A stretch of 39,593 nucleotides of DNA from positions 1-39,593 of the forward strand of contig JAEYYX010000079.1 in NCBI GenBank assembly GCA_023428245.1. The letters are read 5' to 3'. The position numbers and the translations under genes are program-made. Positions 16,188 through 24,112 of the stretch are shown piece after piece. Positions within the stretch are counted from its first letter, which is position 1; each line of letters begins with the position of its first letter. The stretch comes from Pseudomonadota bacterium (lineage in GTDB: Bacteria > Myxococcota_A > Polyangia > Polyangiales > Polyangiaceae). A model generated the notes under the pieces. That model saw only the letters and a program-made list of their open reading frames with translations, was not told where the DNA came from and searched no databases.

Positions 16188-16862
16188 TCACACCTCGAGG
16201 GCGCGCAGAATGCGCGCCGAATCGCTCACCCAGCCGAAAATCCCCCCCTGCGCGCTCACCATCCGGAGCGCGACCTCCTTGAACTCTGGGAAATACGACG
16301 CCGTACAGTCGCTCGGCACGACGCACACAAATCCTCGGTCATTGGCTTCCCGCACCGTCGTGTGCACACACACCTCGGTTGTCACCCCGCAGACGATCAA
16401 TGTCTTGATGCCGCGACGCGCGAGGATCGGCCCCAGATCTGTGGCAAAAAAAGCACCTTTACCTGGCTTATCGATCACCGGCTCCGACGGCCTGGGCGCA
16501 AGCTCGGGAATCAAATCGTGGCCTGGCTCTCCGCGGATCAAAATTCGACCCATCGGTCCCAGGTCGCCAATGCGAGCTTTCGGTGCTCCGCGGAGCACCT
16601 TTGCGCTCGGCGCATCCGAGAGGTCAGGACGATGCCCTTCGCGCGTATGCAGGACAAACATTTCTCTCTCCCTGAGACCAGTAAGGAGCCGTTGACAGGG
16701 CTCGATGGCGGCGCGCAGATGAGACACGTCGTTCCCGAGCGCCTCCCCAAAGCCGCCAGGCTCAAGGAAGTCTCGCTGCATGTCGATGAAGATGGCCGCC
16801 GTTGTGTCAGGCTCAAAAGAGAGCGGGCTCGGGTCCGCATCCACGGTCACCTGCTTCGACAT
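16188..16862 (-). CDS. Isochorismatase-like cysteine hydrolase, second BiuH paralogue (triuret-hydrolase candidate)
   Basis: 224 residues from ATG 16862, preceded by GGAGGT with six-base spacing and overlapping the cupin stop by one base (TGATG). The triad is Asp27 (IDMQRDF), Lys132 (IDKPGKGAFFATDL) and Cys165 (GVTTEVCVHTT), with Gln205 in AQGG. Asp-Lys-Cys spacing (105, 33) is nearly that of biuret hydrolase (106, 33). The N-terminus differs from BiuH: it has EPGGFGEALGND in place of the WPYNG start and CGxGGYVD loop. So it is a distinct subfamily, not a recent duplicate. Triuret hydrolase (TrtA) is a known BiuH relative acting one step upstream and is the best candidate. Other ureido amides are possible. 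The product is cytoplasmic. Confidence 0.75.
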   Translation of the reverse strand: MSKQVTVDADPSPLSFEPDTTAAIFIDMQRDFLEPGGFGEALGNDVSHLRAAIEPCQRLLTGLREREMFVLHTREGHRPDLSDAPSAKVLRGAPKARIGDLGPMGRILIRGEPGHDLIPELAPRPSEPVIDKPGKGAFFATDLGPILARRGIKTLIVCGVTTEVCVHTTVREANDRGFVCVVPSDCTASYFPEFKEVALRMVSAQGGIFGWVSDSARILRALEV

Positions 16863-17233
16863 CACAAGACCTCCACAGATTGATTCCAAACAGCAAGAAC
16901 GAGACAGCCCTCTTGGCTCGAGACAGCGTGGGTTGTTCCCGGTGGGCTCATCACGCAGGTCCCCGCCGGATACTTTCCGTGACGATCGGACTGGGAACCG
17001 CGGAGCACGAAGATATGCTCGTAGCCGGGGTGAAGGTGTTCGGGGACGCTCGCGCCGGGCGCGTAGCGCAAAAAAGCCGCGGACGGACACTTCGGATCGA
17101 CTGGTTTTCCGTTCTCGCCAATGCCGTAGAGGGGCAAGATCTCGACCCCAGGCCAGAGCGGCACAAACGTGCCGAGCTCCGCCGGGAGTGAACCGTCAAG
17201 GAGATCGCGGAGCACCAGCCTTTGGTCGTTCAC
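16862..17233 (-). CDS. Single-domain metal-binding cupin (ChrR-type)
   Basis: 123 residues. Cupin motif 1 is PEHLHPGYEHIFVLRG, giving His66, His68 and Glu72; motif 2 is AGTCVMSPPGTTHAV, giving His102. All four usual metal ligands are present. The fold resembles the cupin part of ChrR-type anti-sigma proteins, but there is no zinc-finger N-terminus, so it need not be a regulator. GTG 17233 overlaps the BiuH stop as GTGA, and its own last codons carry the ribosome site of the next hydrolase. Being sandwiched between two cysteine hydrolases with coupled translation suggests stoichiometric production and a role in the same pathway: a small-ligand sensor, chaperone or an extra enzymatic step. The function is unknown. 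Confidence 0.8.
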   Translation of the reverse strand: MNDQRLVLRDLLDGSLPAELGTFVPLWPGVEILPLYGIGENGKPVDPKCPSAAFLRYAPGASVPEHLHPGYEHIFVLRGSQSDRHGKYPAGTCVMSPPGTTHAVSSQEGCLVLAVWNQSVEVL

Positions 17234-17931
17234 CCGCGCCCCTCCATCTTCGAAAGCTCAGCCAAGAGAGCGTCCGAGGTCGCCACCGCTCCGAAGACCC
17301 CTCCCTGCATCTTCACCATCTCGAGGGCAGCCTTGTGATTGTTCGGATCCGTCGCTGCGCAACAGTCCGAGACGATCAGGCACTCAAACCCGCGATCGTT
17401 GGCCTCGCGCATGGTCGTGTGCACGCACACGTCCGTCGTGATCCCCGTCAAGATGATGTTGTCGATGCGACGCAGGCGCAGCAGCATTTCGAGGTCCGTT
17501 GCGTAGAAGGACCCCTTGCCGGGTTTATCGATGACATACTCACCCTCATTCGGCGCGAGCTCCGGAATGATGTTCCAGCCTTTTTCACCGCGAACGAGAA
17601 CCTTGCCCGAGGGGCCCTCATCGCCAATGCCAGCGCCAATCTGACGAGAGCGCCAGCGCTTGTTCGCCGGCAAATCGCCGAGATCCGGGCGGTGTCCTTC
17701 GCGGGTGTGGAAGATCGAAAATCCGAGAGCGCGCATCGCATGCAGCAGGCGACCGATGGGCTCGATGCAGGCGCGGGTGAGGGAGATGTCGTAGCCCATG
17801 AGGTCGACGTATCCGCCCTGGCCGCAGAAATCGAACTGCATGTCGATGATGATGAGGGCCGTGTTCTCACGGCGTAGCTCACCATTGTAAGGCCAACGAT
17901 ACGGAACGCTGTCGATTGTGTTTCCTGTCAT
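17230..17931 (-). CDS. biuH: Biuret amidohydrolase (BiuH)
   Basis: 233 residues from ATG 17931. Asp30, Lys136 and Cys169 have exactly the spacing (106 and 33) of the catalytic triad Asp36/Lys142/Cys175 of Rhizobium leguminosarum BiuH, and Gln209 matches its substrate-binding Gln215. The N-terminal YRWPYNGELRRENTALII and FCGQGGYVD stretches are characteristic of BiuH within the isochorismatase-like hydrolases. The enzyme hydrolyses biuret to allophanate plus ammonia in the cytoplasm. Allophanate hydrolase is encoded two genes upstream in the same cluster, which completes the pathway. An in-frame upstream start at 17973 exists but has no support. The downstream cupin overlaps by four bases. Confidence 0.85.
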   Translation of the reverse strand: MTGNTIDSVPYRWPYNGELRRENTALIIIDMQFDFCGQGGYVDLMGYDISLTRACIEPIGRLLHAMRALGFSIFHTREGHRPDLGDLPANKRWRSRQIGAGIGDEGPSGKVLVRGEKGWNIIPELAPNEGEYVIDKPGKGSFYATDLEMLLRLRRIDNIILTGITTDVCVHTTMREANDRGFECLIVSDCCAATDPNNHKAALEMVKMQGGVFGAVATSDALLAELSKMEGRG

Positions 17932-18129
17932 CGCTTCACCCAAGAAAGCACAGCCAAAGAGCGGAACATTCACCGCTCACCCTGCGCTCCCTTTATCCAC
18001 AATTCGCTCACACATTACCAGCACCAAATCGCGAACGGCGCGCTGCTCCATTGAGGGTGGTCCGACCCCGTCGAACAAAGCCCCTCTCACTTTCCGCCCC
18101 CTTCCCACGCGTCCGCATCGGCTCCAAGC
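17932..18129 (-). promoter_or_regulatory. Leader/promoter region of the biuH-cupin-hydrolase-permease-porin unit
   Basis: These 198 untranslated bases lie between the LysR gene and biuH, the largest gap in the cluster and the natural place for an internal promoter and LysR operator. The stretch around 17990-18030 is A/T-richer than its surroundings. I could not identify convincing -35/-10 boxes or a unique T-N11-A palindrome, so only the region is reported. Confidence 0.35.
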
Positions 18130-19065
18130 TCAAGCAACAACGGAACTCGCGCTCGTCGAATGTCGTACGAACAACGGCAACAGGACCTCGACGAAGCTCG
18201 CCGCCGGAACCGGGAGCACTCGCCCTCTCCGCGCCGCTAGACACAAAGAGGCCTCCGAACACGGAGGATCGCTCAGCGGGATCATCACGAGACCCGGCGA
18301 CTCGTCGTCCGGTCCGACGCGAAAGCTCAGACACACCGCGCGACCAAGGCGCGCATAAGACTTCAACGTTTCGATAGAGTCCGACTCAAGCGCGGGGCGC
18401 AACGTCAAAGACGTTTCCTCCGCGACTGTCTCTATGAGCGCCCGTGCCGCGAGGCTCTGATCAGGGATCGCCAAGGGGTATTCAACACAGTCCGAGAGCG
18501 CGACGCGCCCGAAGTGAGCGAGGGGATGGTCCGGTGCAACTAAAGCGCAAAGCTCATGCCGCACCTCGGCGAGCAATGTCACGCTTGGCAAGCTCGGCAC
18601 CTCGTGGGTCAAGATCAGATCGACACTGTCCTTGATTAGAGCATCAATAAGCGCACCGGGACCATCGACTTCGACATGAAACCCGACCCCAGCGTGAGCC
18701 GCTTGGTAGGAAGAGATCGCCCTGGGTAAGAAGCTCGGTGTCACCGACTCGGCGACGGCGATCCTGACGACACCCCGCACTTCGCCCTGCAGCTGCTCGA
18801 TCTCAAGCTCCGCACGGCGCAGCTCCTTCAAGGACTTCCGAACAAACCCAAGCAAAATCTCACCAGCCGTGGTGAGTCGCATCCCTCGAGGCAAACGCTC
18901 AAAGAGAGCAGTGCCGACCTCATGCTCGAGATCGAGGATGCGCCTGTTCAATGCGGAGGAAGCAATATGGAGAGCATCAGCCGCTCGTCTGATCGAGCCA
19001 TGCCGGACCACCGCGTCGAAGTAGAGGTGATTCTCCGAAGGACGCAGCTTCCTCGGACGTCCCAC
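18130..19065 (-). CDS. LysR-type transcriptional regulator
   Basis: From GTG 19065 (AAGG seven bases upstream) the protein is 311 residues, the normal LysR length. The N-terminal winged helix-turn-helix (about 8-65) reads HGSIRRAADALHIASSALNRRILDLE, followed by LFERLPRGMRLTTAGE. The effector-binding domain (about 95-300) has the SVTPSFLPRAISSY and VDLILTHEV pattern. An ATG at 19194 in frame would add 43 residues with no family match; I consider it less likely. It sits between allophanate hydrolase and biuH, all in one direction, so it probably controls the ureido-nitrogen genes. The inducer might be biuret, allophanate or another pathway compound; this is inferred. Confidence 0.82.
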   Translation of the reverse strand: MGRPRKLRPSENHLYFDAVVRHGSIRRAADALHIASSALNRRILDLEHEVGTALFERLPRGMRLTTAGEILLGFVRKSLKELRRAELEIEQLQGEVRGVVRIAVAESVTPSFLPRAISSYQAAHAGVGFHVEVDGPGALIDALIKDSVDLILTHEVPSLPSVTLLAEVRHELCALVAPDHPLAHFGRVALSDCVEYPLAIPDQSLAARALIETVAEETSLTLRPALESDSIETLKSYARLGRAVCLSFRVGPDDESPGLVMIPLSDPPCSEASLCLAARRGRVLPVPAASFVEVLLPLFVRHSTSASSVVA

Positions 19066-19201
19066 CTCTCGACCTTCTCGGTGGCGTTGAATCTCGGTCA
19101 CCTTCTCCACTCGCGCCCTCGTTTTTCCCTCAATGCACGGGAGGCTTGCTTTTGCCTCACTGAGAGCACTTGACCATGCTCCTACGTCGCCCATGTCTCC
19201 C

Positions 19202-21040
19202 TCATGTTTCAGGATGTTTCATGGCGAGGGCTTCTTTCTGACTCGCCACATAGGCGCGAAACCCGCCGAACGCGCTGATATCGACAGCGTCACCGATGCC
19301 GTAGGGCTCACAGATGAAGCCCTTCTGCCAGCTTCCATCTTCGAGCTGGACGCTGCCGAGACCGAGGGGAGAGTTCACCTTTTCGAGGAGGCGACTGAGA
19401 TTTTCCCGGGGGACATCCCAGAGTTCAACCTCGATCCCTGGTCCGTGGTGTCCCGGAGTTCGACACAGGCCTGGCCTTTCGGGCTTTTTGCCCCCGAGCG
19501 CGAACAAGCGATATTCGGTGGCCGTGCGCGCCTCGCGAACAAACTCCGCACCGAGCTCCCGGAGCTCATGATTGAGAGGCATGCGCCGCATGTGAGCGCC
19601 GACCACAATAAGCCCGATCCCCCGAGGCGAGCGCGATGGGCTCACAGCCTGATCCTCGGGCATAGGACGGGACGTCGCTCCGAGCAGCACCCCACCTCGC
19701 CTATGGAACGCGCTCGCGAGCTCGCTGAGGCTTTCCTCTTCGAATGCCCGGCAGAGGAACGTCACACCAAATGGCAATCCGTCGTCCCGAAAAGGAGCCG
19801 GCACCGCGATCCCAGCCAGATCGGCGAGGTTCGTGAAGTTCGTATAGGTCCCGAGGACGGCGTTCAGCGAGACAGGATTCCGCGCGATTTCCTCGCGTTT
19901 GAAGGTGGTCGGAGTAGTCGGCACCATCAGCGCGTCGAGACTCACCATCGCCAAGTCGATCGTGCGCGCGAGCTCAGCCCGACGGTATTCAGCGCGATAC
20001 GCATCCCGCGCGGAGAACTCAACACCTTTCGCGATCAGGGGCCCGACGATAGGATCGAGGAGCTCCGGTGTGCTCAGGAGCTCCCCCGCGGAGAGAGCTC
20101 GCTCAGCTACCCAGCTCTCGGCGTAGAGCAGCTCCGCGAGCTCATGGAATGCGCTCATGTCCGTGGCAACGATCTCCGCCCCGAGATCTCGGAGAACGCC
20201 TATTGCCTGGTCGAAGGCGCGCTGGGCCAATTCGTCACCGAAAAAACGCGGCGCCTCGGGAACTCCGATCCGAGCTCGCTCCGACGGAAAGGCCGGCGGC
20301 CGCCCCTTCGGGCTCTTGCGCGCGTAGGGGTCGGGCGCATCGTACTTCGCAAGGAGCTCGAGCACGAACCATGCGTCCTCACTGATCAGGGAGAAAACCG
20401 AGACGCAGTCGAGAGTCCGGCATGCTGGAACGACGCCCCGAGTGCTGAGGCGCCCCTTACTCGGTTTCAGACCGACGATGTTCTGGAGCGCCGCCGGCAC
20501 TCGCCCTGAGCCCGCCGTGTCGGTGCCGAGGGCGAAAGGGACCAAGCCGCGAGCGACGACCGAGGCCGAGCCAGAGCTCGAGCCTCCGCCGATATAGGCC
20601 TCATTGAAGGCGTTCGGAACAGCCCCATAAGGGGAGCGAGTTCCGACCAGACCCGTCGCGAATTGGTCCAGATTGGTCTTGCCCACGACGAGCACGCCCG
20701 CTTCCTTGAGCAGACGCACCACCTCCGCGTCTGCCGCGGGGAGCCTCGAAAACGCGGGACAAGCGTTCGTCGTCGGGAACCCGAGGGCGTCGATGTTGTC
20801 CTTGATCGCAACGGGCACCCCGTAGAGCGGCAGCTTCTCGTAATCTCCCCCCGCCGCCTCCAGGCGCTCGCGCAGTGAGCGCATCGATTCTTCCAAAGAG
20901 GCGCGAGACGCGAGACTGATCCAAGCAGGGTCCGTCTTGTCGAAAGTCTCGATGAAATCGAGGACCGAGGCTTCGCTCATCCGCCCGCTGCGGTAGGCGA
21001 CAGTCCAGTCGCGAAGTGTCCAACCAAGAGCAGGGCGCAT
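19202..21040 (-). CDS. atzF: Allophanate hydrolase, AtzF/DUR1 C-type, with C-terminal domain
   Basis: 612 residues. The N-terminal amidase-signature domain (about 1-450) has Lys80 (VAIKDNID), cis-Ser154 (GGGSSSGSAS) and nucleophile Ser178 (GTDTAGSGRVPAA). Spacings 74 and 24 equal those of AtzF Lys91/Ser165/Ser189. The C-terminal part (about 465-600) starts VVGAHMRRMPLNHEL and matches the small allophanate hydrolase C-domain, which decarboxylates the N-carboxyurea-type intermediate. Together they convert allophanate to two ammonia and two CO2. No urea carboxylase gene is seen nearby, so the allophanate here should come from biuret rather than urea. It is the first gene of the minus-strand cluster and is divergent from a DNA methyltransferase gene 102 bases away. 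Confidence 0.9.
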   Translation of the reverse strand: MRPALGWTLRDWTVAYRSGRMSEASVLDFIETFDKTDPAWISLASRASLEESMRSLRERLEAAGGDYEKLPLYGVPVAIKDNIDALGFPTTNACPAFSRLPAADAEVVRLLKEAGVLVVGKTNLDQFATGLVGTRSPYGAVPNAFNEAYIGGGSSSGSASVVARGLVPFALGTDTAGSGRVPAALQNIVGLKPSKGRLSTRGVVPACRTLDCVSVFSLISEDAWFVLELLAKYDAPDPYARKSPKGRPPAFPSERARIGVPEAPRFFGDELAQRAFDQAIGVLRDLGAEIVATDMSAFHELAELLYAESWVAERALSAGELLSTPELLDPIVGPLIAKGVEFSARDAYRAEYRRAELARTIDLAMVSLDALMVPTTPTTFKREEIARNPVSLNAVLGTYTNFTNLADLAGIAVPAPFRDDGLPFGVTFLCRAFEEESLSELASAFHRRGGVLLGATSRPMPEDQAVSPSRSPRGIGLIVVGAHMRRMPLNHELRELGAEFVREARTATEYRLFALGGKKPERPGLCRTPGHHGPGIEVELWDVPRENLSRLLEKVNSPLGLGSVQLEDGSWQKGFICEPYGIGDAVDISAFGGFRAYVASQKEALAMKHPET

Positions 21041-21142
21041 CGAAGCTCGACTCGCTTCTAACCAGACGCACGTTTCGGGACGGTTACGGGCCTAGGTTGA
21101 GTCCACCCCGTCGCTAGATTAGCCTCGGGTTTCCCCGCGATC

Positions 21143-23356
21143 GTGCCTCGTCCCAAATCTCTACCGATCGATCCGACCCCCGCTGCCGAGCGCGCCAGGG
21201 ATCGCAACGGGTCCCTCACGCGCGACTCTCTCGGTGAGCTCCTCGGAGCCCTCGGAACCTCCTTGCTCCGGGACGCACAGAACAAGAGCCTCCGCACGCT
21301 CTCGCCAGAAGGGTTCGCACGGGAGCTCTTCGCATTCTCCTATGCCTTGCTCGGCCTGCTCCTCGTCGCTCGGCGCCCCGGAGCTCCAATCGGGGCCCTC
21401 GCACGCGCCGAGCTCTTCCCTCTCCCCGCCCAGAAGGACGAGACAACGCGTGACGATTCCCAAGTACGGCAAAGAATCGAGCGCGCGCTTCGGCTCGCCC
21501 GCTCAGGGGACCCTGAAGCCGGTGTCGCGCCCCAAGGAGGCCTCTACGACGGCAGTCTCATGCCTCATATCCTCGGAAACGACGGGGAATTGCCTCCCCT
21601 CTCCGGTCCCCCCGCGAGCGCGCTCCTATTGTTTTTCGGAAGGCTCAGCAGCGATCAGCTCCTGCCCCCGCGAGCGCTCTTGGGTCGGCTCTACGAAGGT
21701 CTCCTTGAGCTCGATCCTCACATCGAGGGCGAAATGTTCACGCTCCGGACCTCGGACGGCGAACACTCTCGGCGCAAGCTCGGGAGTTACTACACCCCCG
21801 CTCCTCTCATCTCAGAGGTCCTCGACCGCGCCCTCGAGCCACTCATCGAACGAAAGCTGAGAGAGCCGAACCCCGATCTCCTGGATTTGAAGGTCCTCGA
21901 CCCGTCTTGTGGCTCCGGCGACTTCCTCGCCGCCGCCGCCGAGCGCATCGCGGTGCGCCTCCCCTCGAGGTCTCCCGAGGATTTGCCAGAGCGACTCGCT
22001 CGCGTCCTCAGCTCCAGCATCTTCGGCATCGATCTCGATCCCCTCGCTCGAGAGATCTGTCGGCTCGGCCTCTGGCTCGAGGTCGCTCAAGCGAAAGGCG
22101 CGCCGCCCCTCGGTTCTCTCCGTATTCAGGTCGGCAACTCGATCTTGCTCCCGCCTCCGAGTGCGCGCGACAAGTCCCTCACCTACTTCGACTGGAATGC
22201 GGAGTTCCAGGACGTCTTGGCGCGCGGCGGGTTCGACGCGATCGTCGGCAATCCCCCCTGGATCGCGCACGCCGGTCGCGCAGCTCAGCGCCTCGAGCCC
22301 CCCCTCCGCGCCCATTACGAACGCTGGTGCGAAGCCTTCGCCGGCTACCCGACCACTCACGGTGTCTTCGCCGGGACTTTACCTCCCATGCTTCGCCTGG
22401 GCGGACGCCTCGGCCTGGTTCTGCCCACTTCGGTCTCCGAGCTCGCAGGCTATCTCCCAGCCCGCCGTGCCCACGATCGATACAATTCCTTCGAAGGAGA
22501 GCTGGTCGACTTCGGTGAGGGCAAGTTCCCCGGCGTGACCCAGCCCTGTATGGCTCTCGTCTCCGTGCGCACCGAAGGAGGCAGAGGACACGACGCGGGA
22601 GCCGCTTGGCCCGTAGCGCGGCCCGAGCTCGGGGCGATCGAGCGAGCGCTGCTGGATAAGCTGAGCGCGCTCGAGCCCGTGCCCAAAGCGCTCTTCGGAG
22701 AGCGAGGCCTTCAGTCTGATCGAGCCTTGCGCGAGCACTTTCTCGCTATCGACGCTCCCCAAGGCCGCTTCACTGTCCCCCTCCGCGAAGGGAGTGACAT
22801 TCGAGAGTTCTGGCTCAGCCCGCCGCGCCTCTTTGCCGATCCGGAAGCGCTCGAAGGACGGCTGCGGTCCACCAAGGAGTTCCAAGACGTCCGGATCTTG
22901 ATCCGCCAAACGGCGCGCTTTCCGATCGCGACGCTCTCCGACGGGCTCGCCTTCCGCAACTCGCTGCTCGCCGGCTTCGAACTCCCTGAGTGGCCCGCTT
23001 CTGCGTTGGTGGCGCTCCTCAACTCGAGCTTCGTCCGCTGGCTGCACTACCAGCGGTACCGAGAAGCCCGCCAACCGATTTTACCCCAGGTCAAGATCTC
23101 CCACTTGAGGAGTATCCCGTCTCCTCCGGACGGACTCGGCGCGCGCGCCTCTGAGCTCACCCACTTCGCCGAAGCTATGAGCGGTCAGAGAGAGATGTCC
23201 TCTGCCTCCCGCCGGGCCCTCGACGCGCTCGTCTTTGACCTCTACGGCCTCGATGCTGAAGAACGGGCAGTCATCGAGCGCTTCCGAGACAGTCTGCTCG
23301 GGGCGAAGAAGACATCTCAAAGGACGCCCCAGAAGCGGGCGCCCGGCGGCCGCTGA
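21143..23356 (+). CDS. Solitary Eco57I/PglX-like N6-adenine DNA methyltransferase
   Basis: 737 residues from GTG 21143. The N-terminal helical region (about 1-205) matches the general layout of type IIG/PglX proteins, with GRLYEGLLELDP before the methylase. The methyltransferase core begins RRKLGSYYTPAPLISEVLDRAL (about 212). SAM-binding motif I is DPSCGSGDFL, and catalytic motif IV is NPPW, typical of adenine-N6 enzymes. The last 200 residues look like a target-recognition domain of the TaqI type (NSSFVRWLHYQRYREARQPI). No PD-(D/E)xK or other nuclease motif is visible, and it is shorter than usual type IIG enzymes of 900 or more residues. No BREX, restriction or phage gene is adjacent, so it may be an orphan regulatory or protective methylase. 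Confidence 0.82.
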   Translation: MPRPKSLPIDPTPAAERARDRNGSLTRDSLGELLGALGTSLLRDAQNKSLRTLSPEGFARELFAFSYALLGLLLVARRPGAPIGALARAELFPLPAQKDETTRDDSQVRQRIERALRLARSGDPEAGVAPQGGLYDGSLMPHILGNDGELPPLSGPPASALLLFFGRLSSDQLLPPRALLGRLYEGLLELDPHIEGEMFTLRTSDGEHSRRKLGSYYTPAPLISEVLDRALEPLIERKLREPNPDLLDLKVLDPSCGSGDFLAAAAERIAVRLPSRSPEDLPERLARVLSSSIFGIDLDPLAREICRLGLWLEVAQAKGAPPLGSLRIQVGNSILLPPPSARDKSLTYFDWNAEFQDVLARGGFDAIVGNPPWIAHAGRAAQRLEPPLRAHYERWCEAFAGYPTTHGVFAGTLPPMLRLGGRLGLVLPTSVSELAGYLPARRAHDRYNSFEGELVDFGEGKFPGVTQPCMALVSVRTEGGRGHDAGAAWPVARPELGAIERALLDKLSALEPVPKALFGERGLQSDRALREHFLAIDAPQGRFTVPLREGSDIREFWLSPPRLFADPEALEGRLRSTKEFQDVRILIRQTARFPIATLSDGLAFRNSLLAGFELPEWPASALVALLNSSFVRWLHYQRYREARQPILPQVKISHLRSIPSPPDGLGARASELTHFAEAMSGQREMSSASRRALDALVFDLYGLDAEERAVIERFRDSLLGAKKTSQRTPQKRAPGGR

Positions 23357-23416
23357 GCAATCTTGACCGCGGCGACCTTGGTTAACAATTTGATTTTAAT
23401 AACATTTTCTTACACC

Positions 23417-23445
23417 TTGAAAAGCACGAACGGTCGTTCTATTTA
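23417..23445 (+). promoter_or_regulatory. Promoter with embedded TetR operator
   Basis: TTGAAA (23417-23422) and TATTTA (23440-23445) are 17 bases apart. Between them lies the inverted repeat GAACG-GT-CGTTC (23428-23439), a typical TetR-family half-site layout. A repressor bound there would block the polymerase, consistent with autoregulation of the gene starting at 23453. The surrounding 75 bases are markedly AT-rich. The -10 box is weak (3 of 6), so the exact promoter is tentative; the palindrome is clear. Confidence 0.55.
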
Positions 23446-23452
23446 TTGCAAC

Positions 23453-24112
23453 ATGGATTCAGTCGCTCGGTCCCAGCGTAAGCGCGCCCCCCGCAAGGGC
23501 GAGCTCACGCGCCAGAAGGTCCTCGAGCGCGCCTTTACCTGGGCCGGTGAAGCCGGCTTGCCGAGCCTCACAATTGGCGAGCTCTCCGCAGATCTCGGAC
23601 TTTCGAAGAGCGGTCTCTTTGCGCACTTCGGCTCCAAGGAGAAGCTCCAGCTCGCGGTCCTCGAGTATGCCGCGGGGGAGTTCGAAAGAAGTGTGTTTCG
23701 ACCGGCTTTGTCGCGCGCACGTGGCCTCCCCCGCCTCCTTGCGTTCTTCGATAGCTGGCTCGATTGGATCGATGGGCACGAGCGTCGCGGCTGTGTCTTT
23801 CTCTCGGCCGCGATCGATTTCGACGATCGAGAAGGCCCCGTGCGCGAGGCGATCGCTGACTGGTTCGGTAAGGCCGACGCGATGATCACTCTGGCGATGA
23901 CTCTGGCCCAGAAGGAAGGACACCTCAGCTGCGATGCCGATCCGGCCCAGCTCGCCTTCGAGTTTCACGGCATCCTGCTCAAGTACCACCTCACCAGTCG
24001 ACTCTTGCGACGAGCTGACGGGCGCGTTCGGGCGCGAGCAGCCCTCTGCTCACTTTTCTCTCACCATGTCACAAGTCCAGGAGTTCTCTCGCATGTCTTC
24101 CCGTGCCCATGA
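23453..24112 (+). CDS. TetR/AcrR-family transcriptional regulator
   Basis: 219 residues from ATG 23453. The basic N-terminus leads into a TetR helix-turn-helix (about 18-68): QKVLERAFTWAGEAG, LTIGELSADLGLSKSGLFAHFGSKEKL. The C-terminal ligand-binding domain (about 80-200) contains GCVFLSAAIDFDDREGPVR, seen in TetR proteins of the YxaF/LmrA-like group. It overlaps the following alpha/beta hydrolase gene, so the two are in one operon and the hydrolase is the probable target. A palindromic operator in its promoter supports self-repression. The ligand is unknown, possibly a lipophilic ester or acyl compound given the neighbour. Confidence 0.85.
   Translation: MDSVARSQRKRAPRKGELTRQKVLERAFTWAGEAGLPSLTIGELSADLGLSKSGLFAHFGSKEKLQLAVLEYAAGEFERSVFRPALSRARGLPRLLAFFDSWLDWIDGHERRGCVFLSAAIDFDDREGPVREAIADWFGKADAMITLAMTLAQKEGHLSCDADPAQLAFEFHGILLKYHLTSRLLRRADGRVRARAALCSLFSHHVTSPGVLSHVFPCP

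Noticed and set aside
17945..17975. Sigma-54-like TTGGC...TTGG element upstream of biuH (minus strand)
   Set aside because: After the GG, the required GC ten bases later is missing, so it fails the -24/-12 rule.
18130..19194. LysR regulator with a novel 43-residue N-terminal domain from ATG 19194
   Set aside because: The extension has no match to a domain, while GTG 19065 has a good ribosome site and gives the normal family length.
19133..20509. 458-codon plus-strand frame opposite atzF
   Set aside because: No recognisable domain, and it is antisense to the conserved AtzF catalytic and C-terminal domains.
21143..23356. BREX or other phage-defence island around the PglX-like protein
   Set aside because: No BrxA/B/C, PglZ, Lon-like or nuclease gene is adjacent; the neighbours are metabolic and regulatory.
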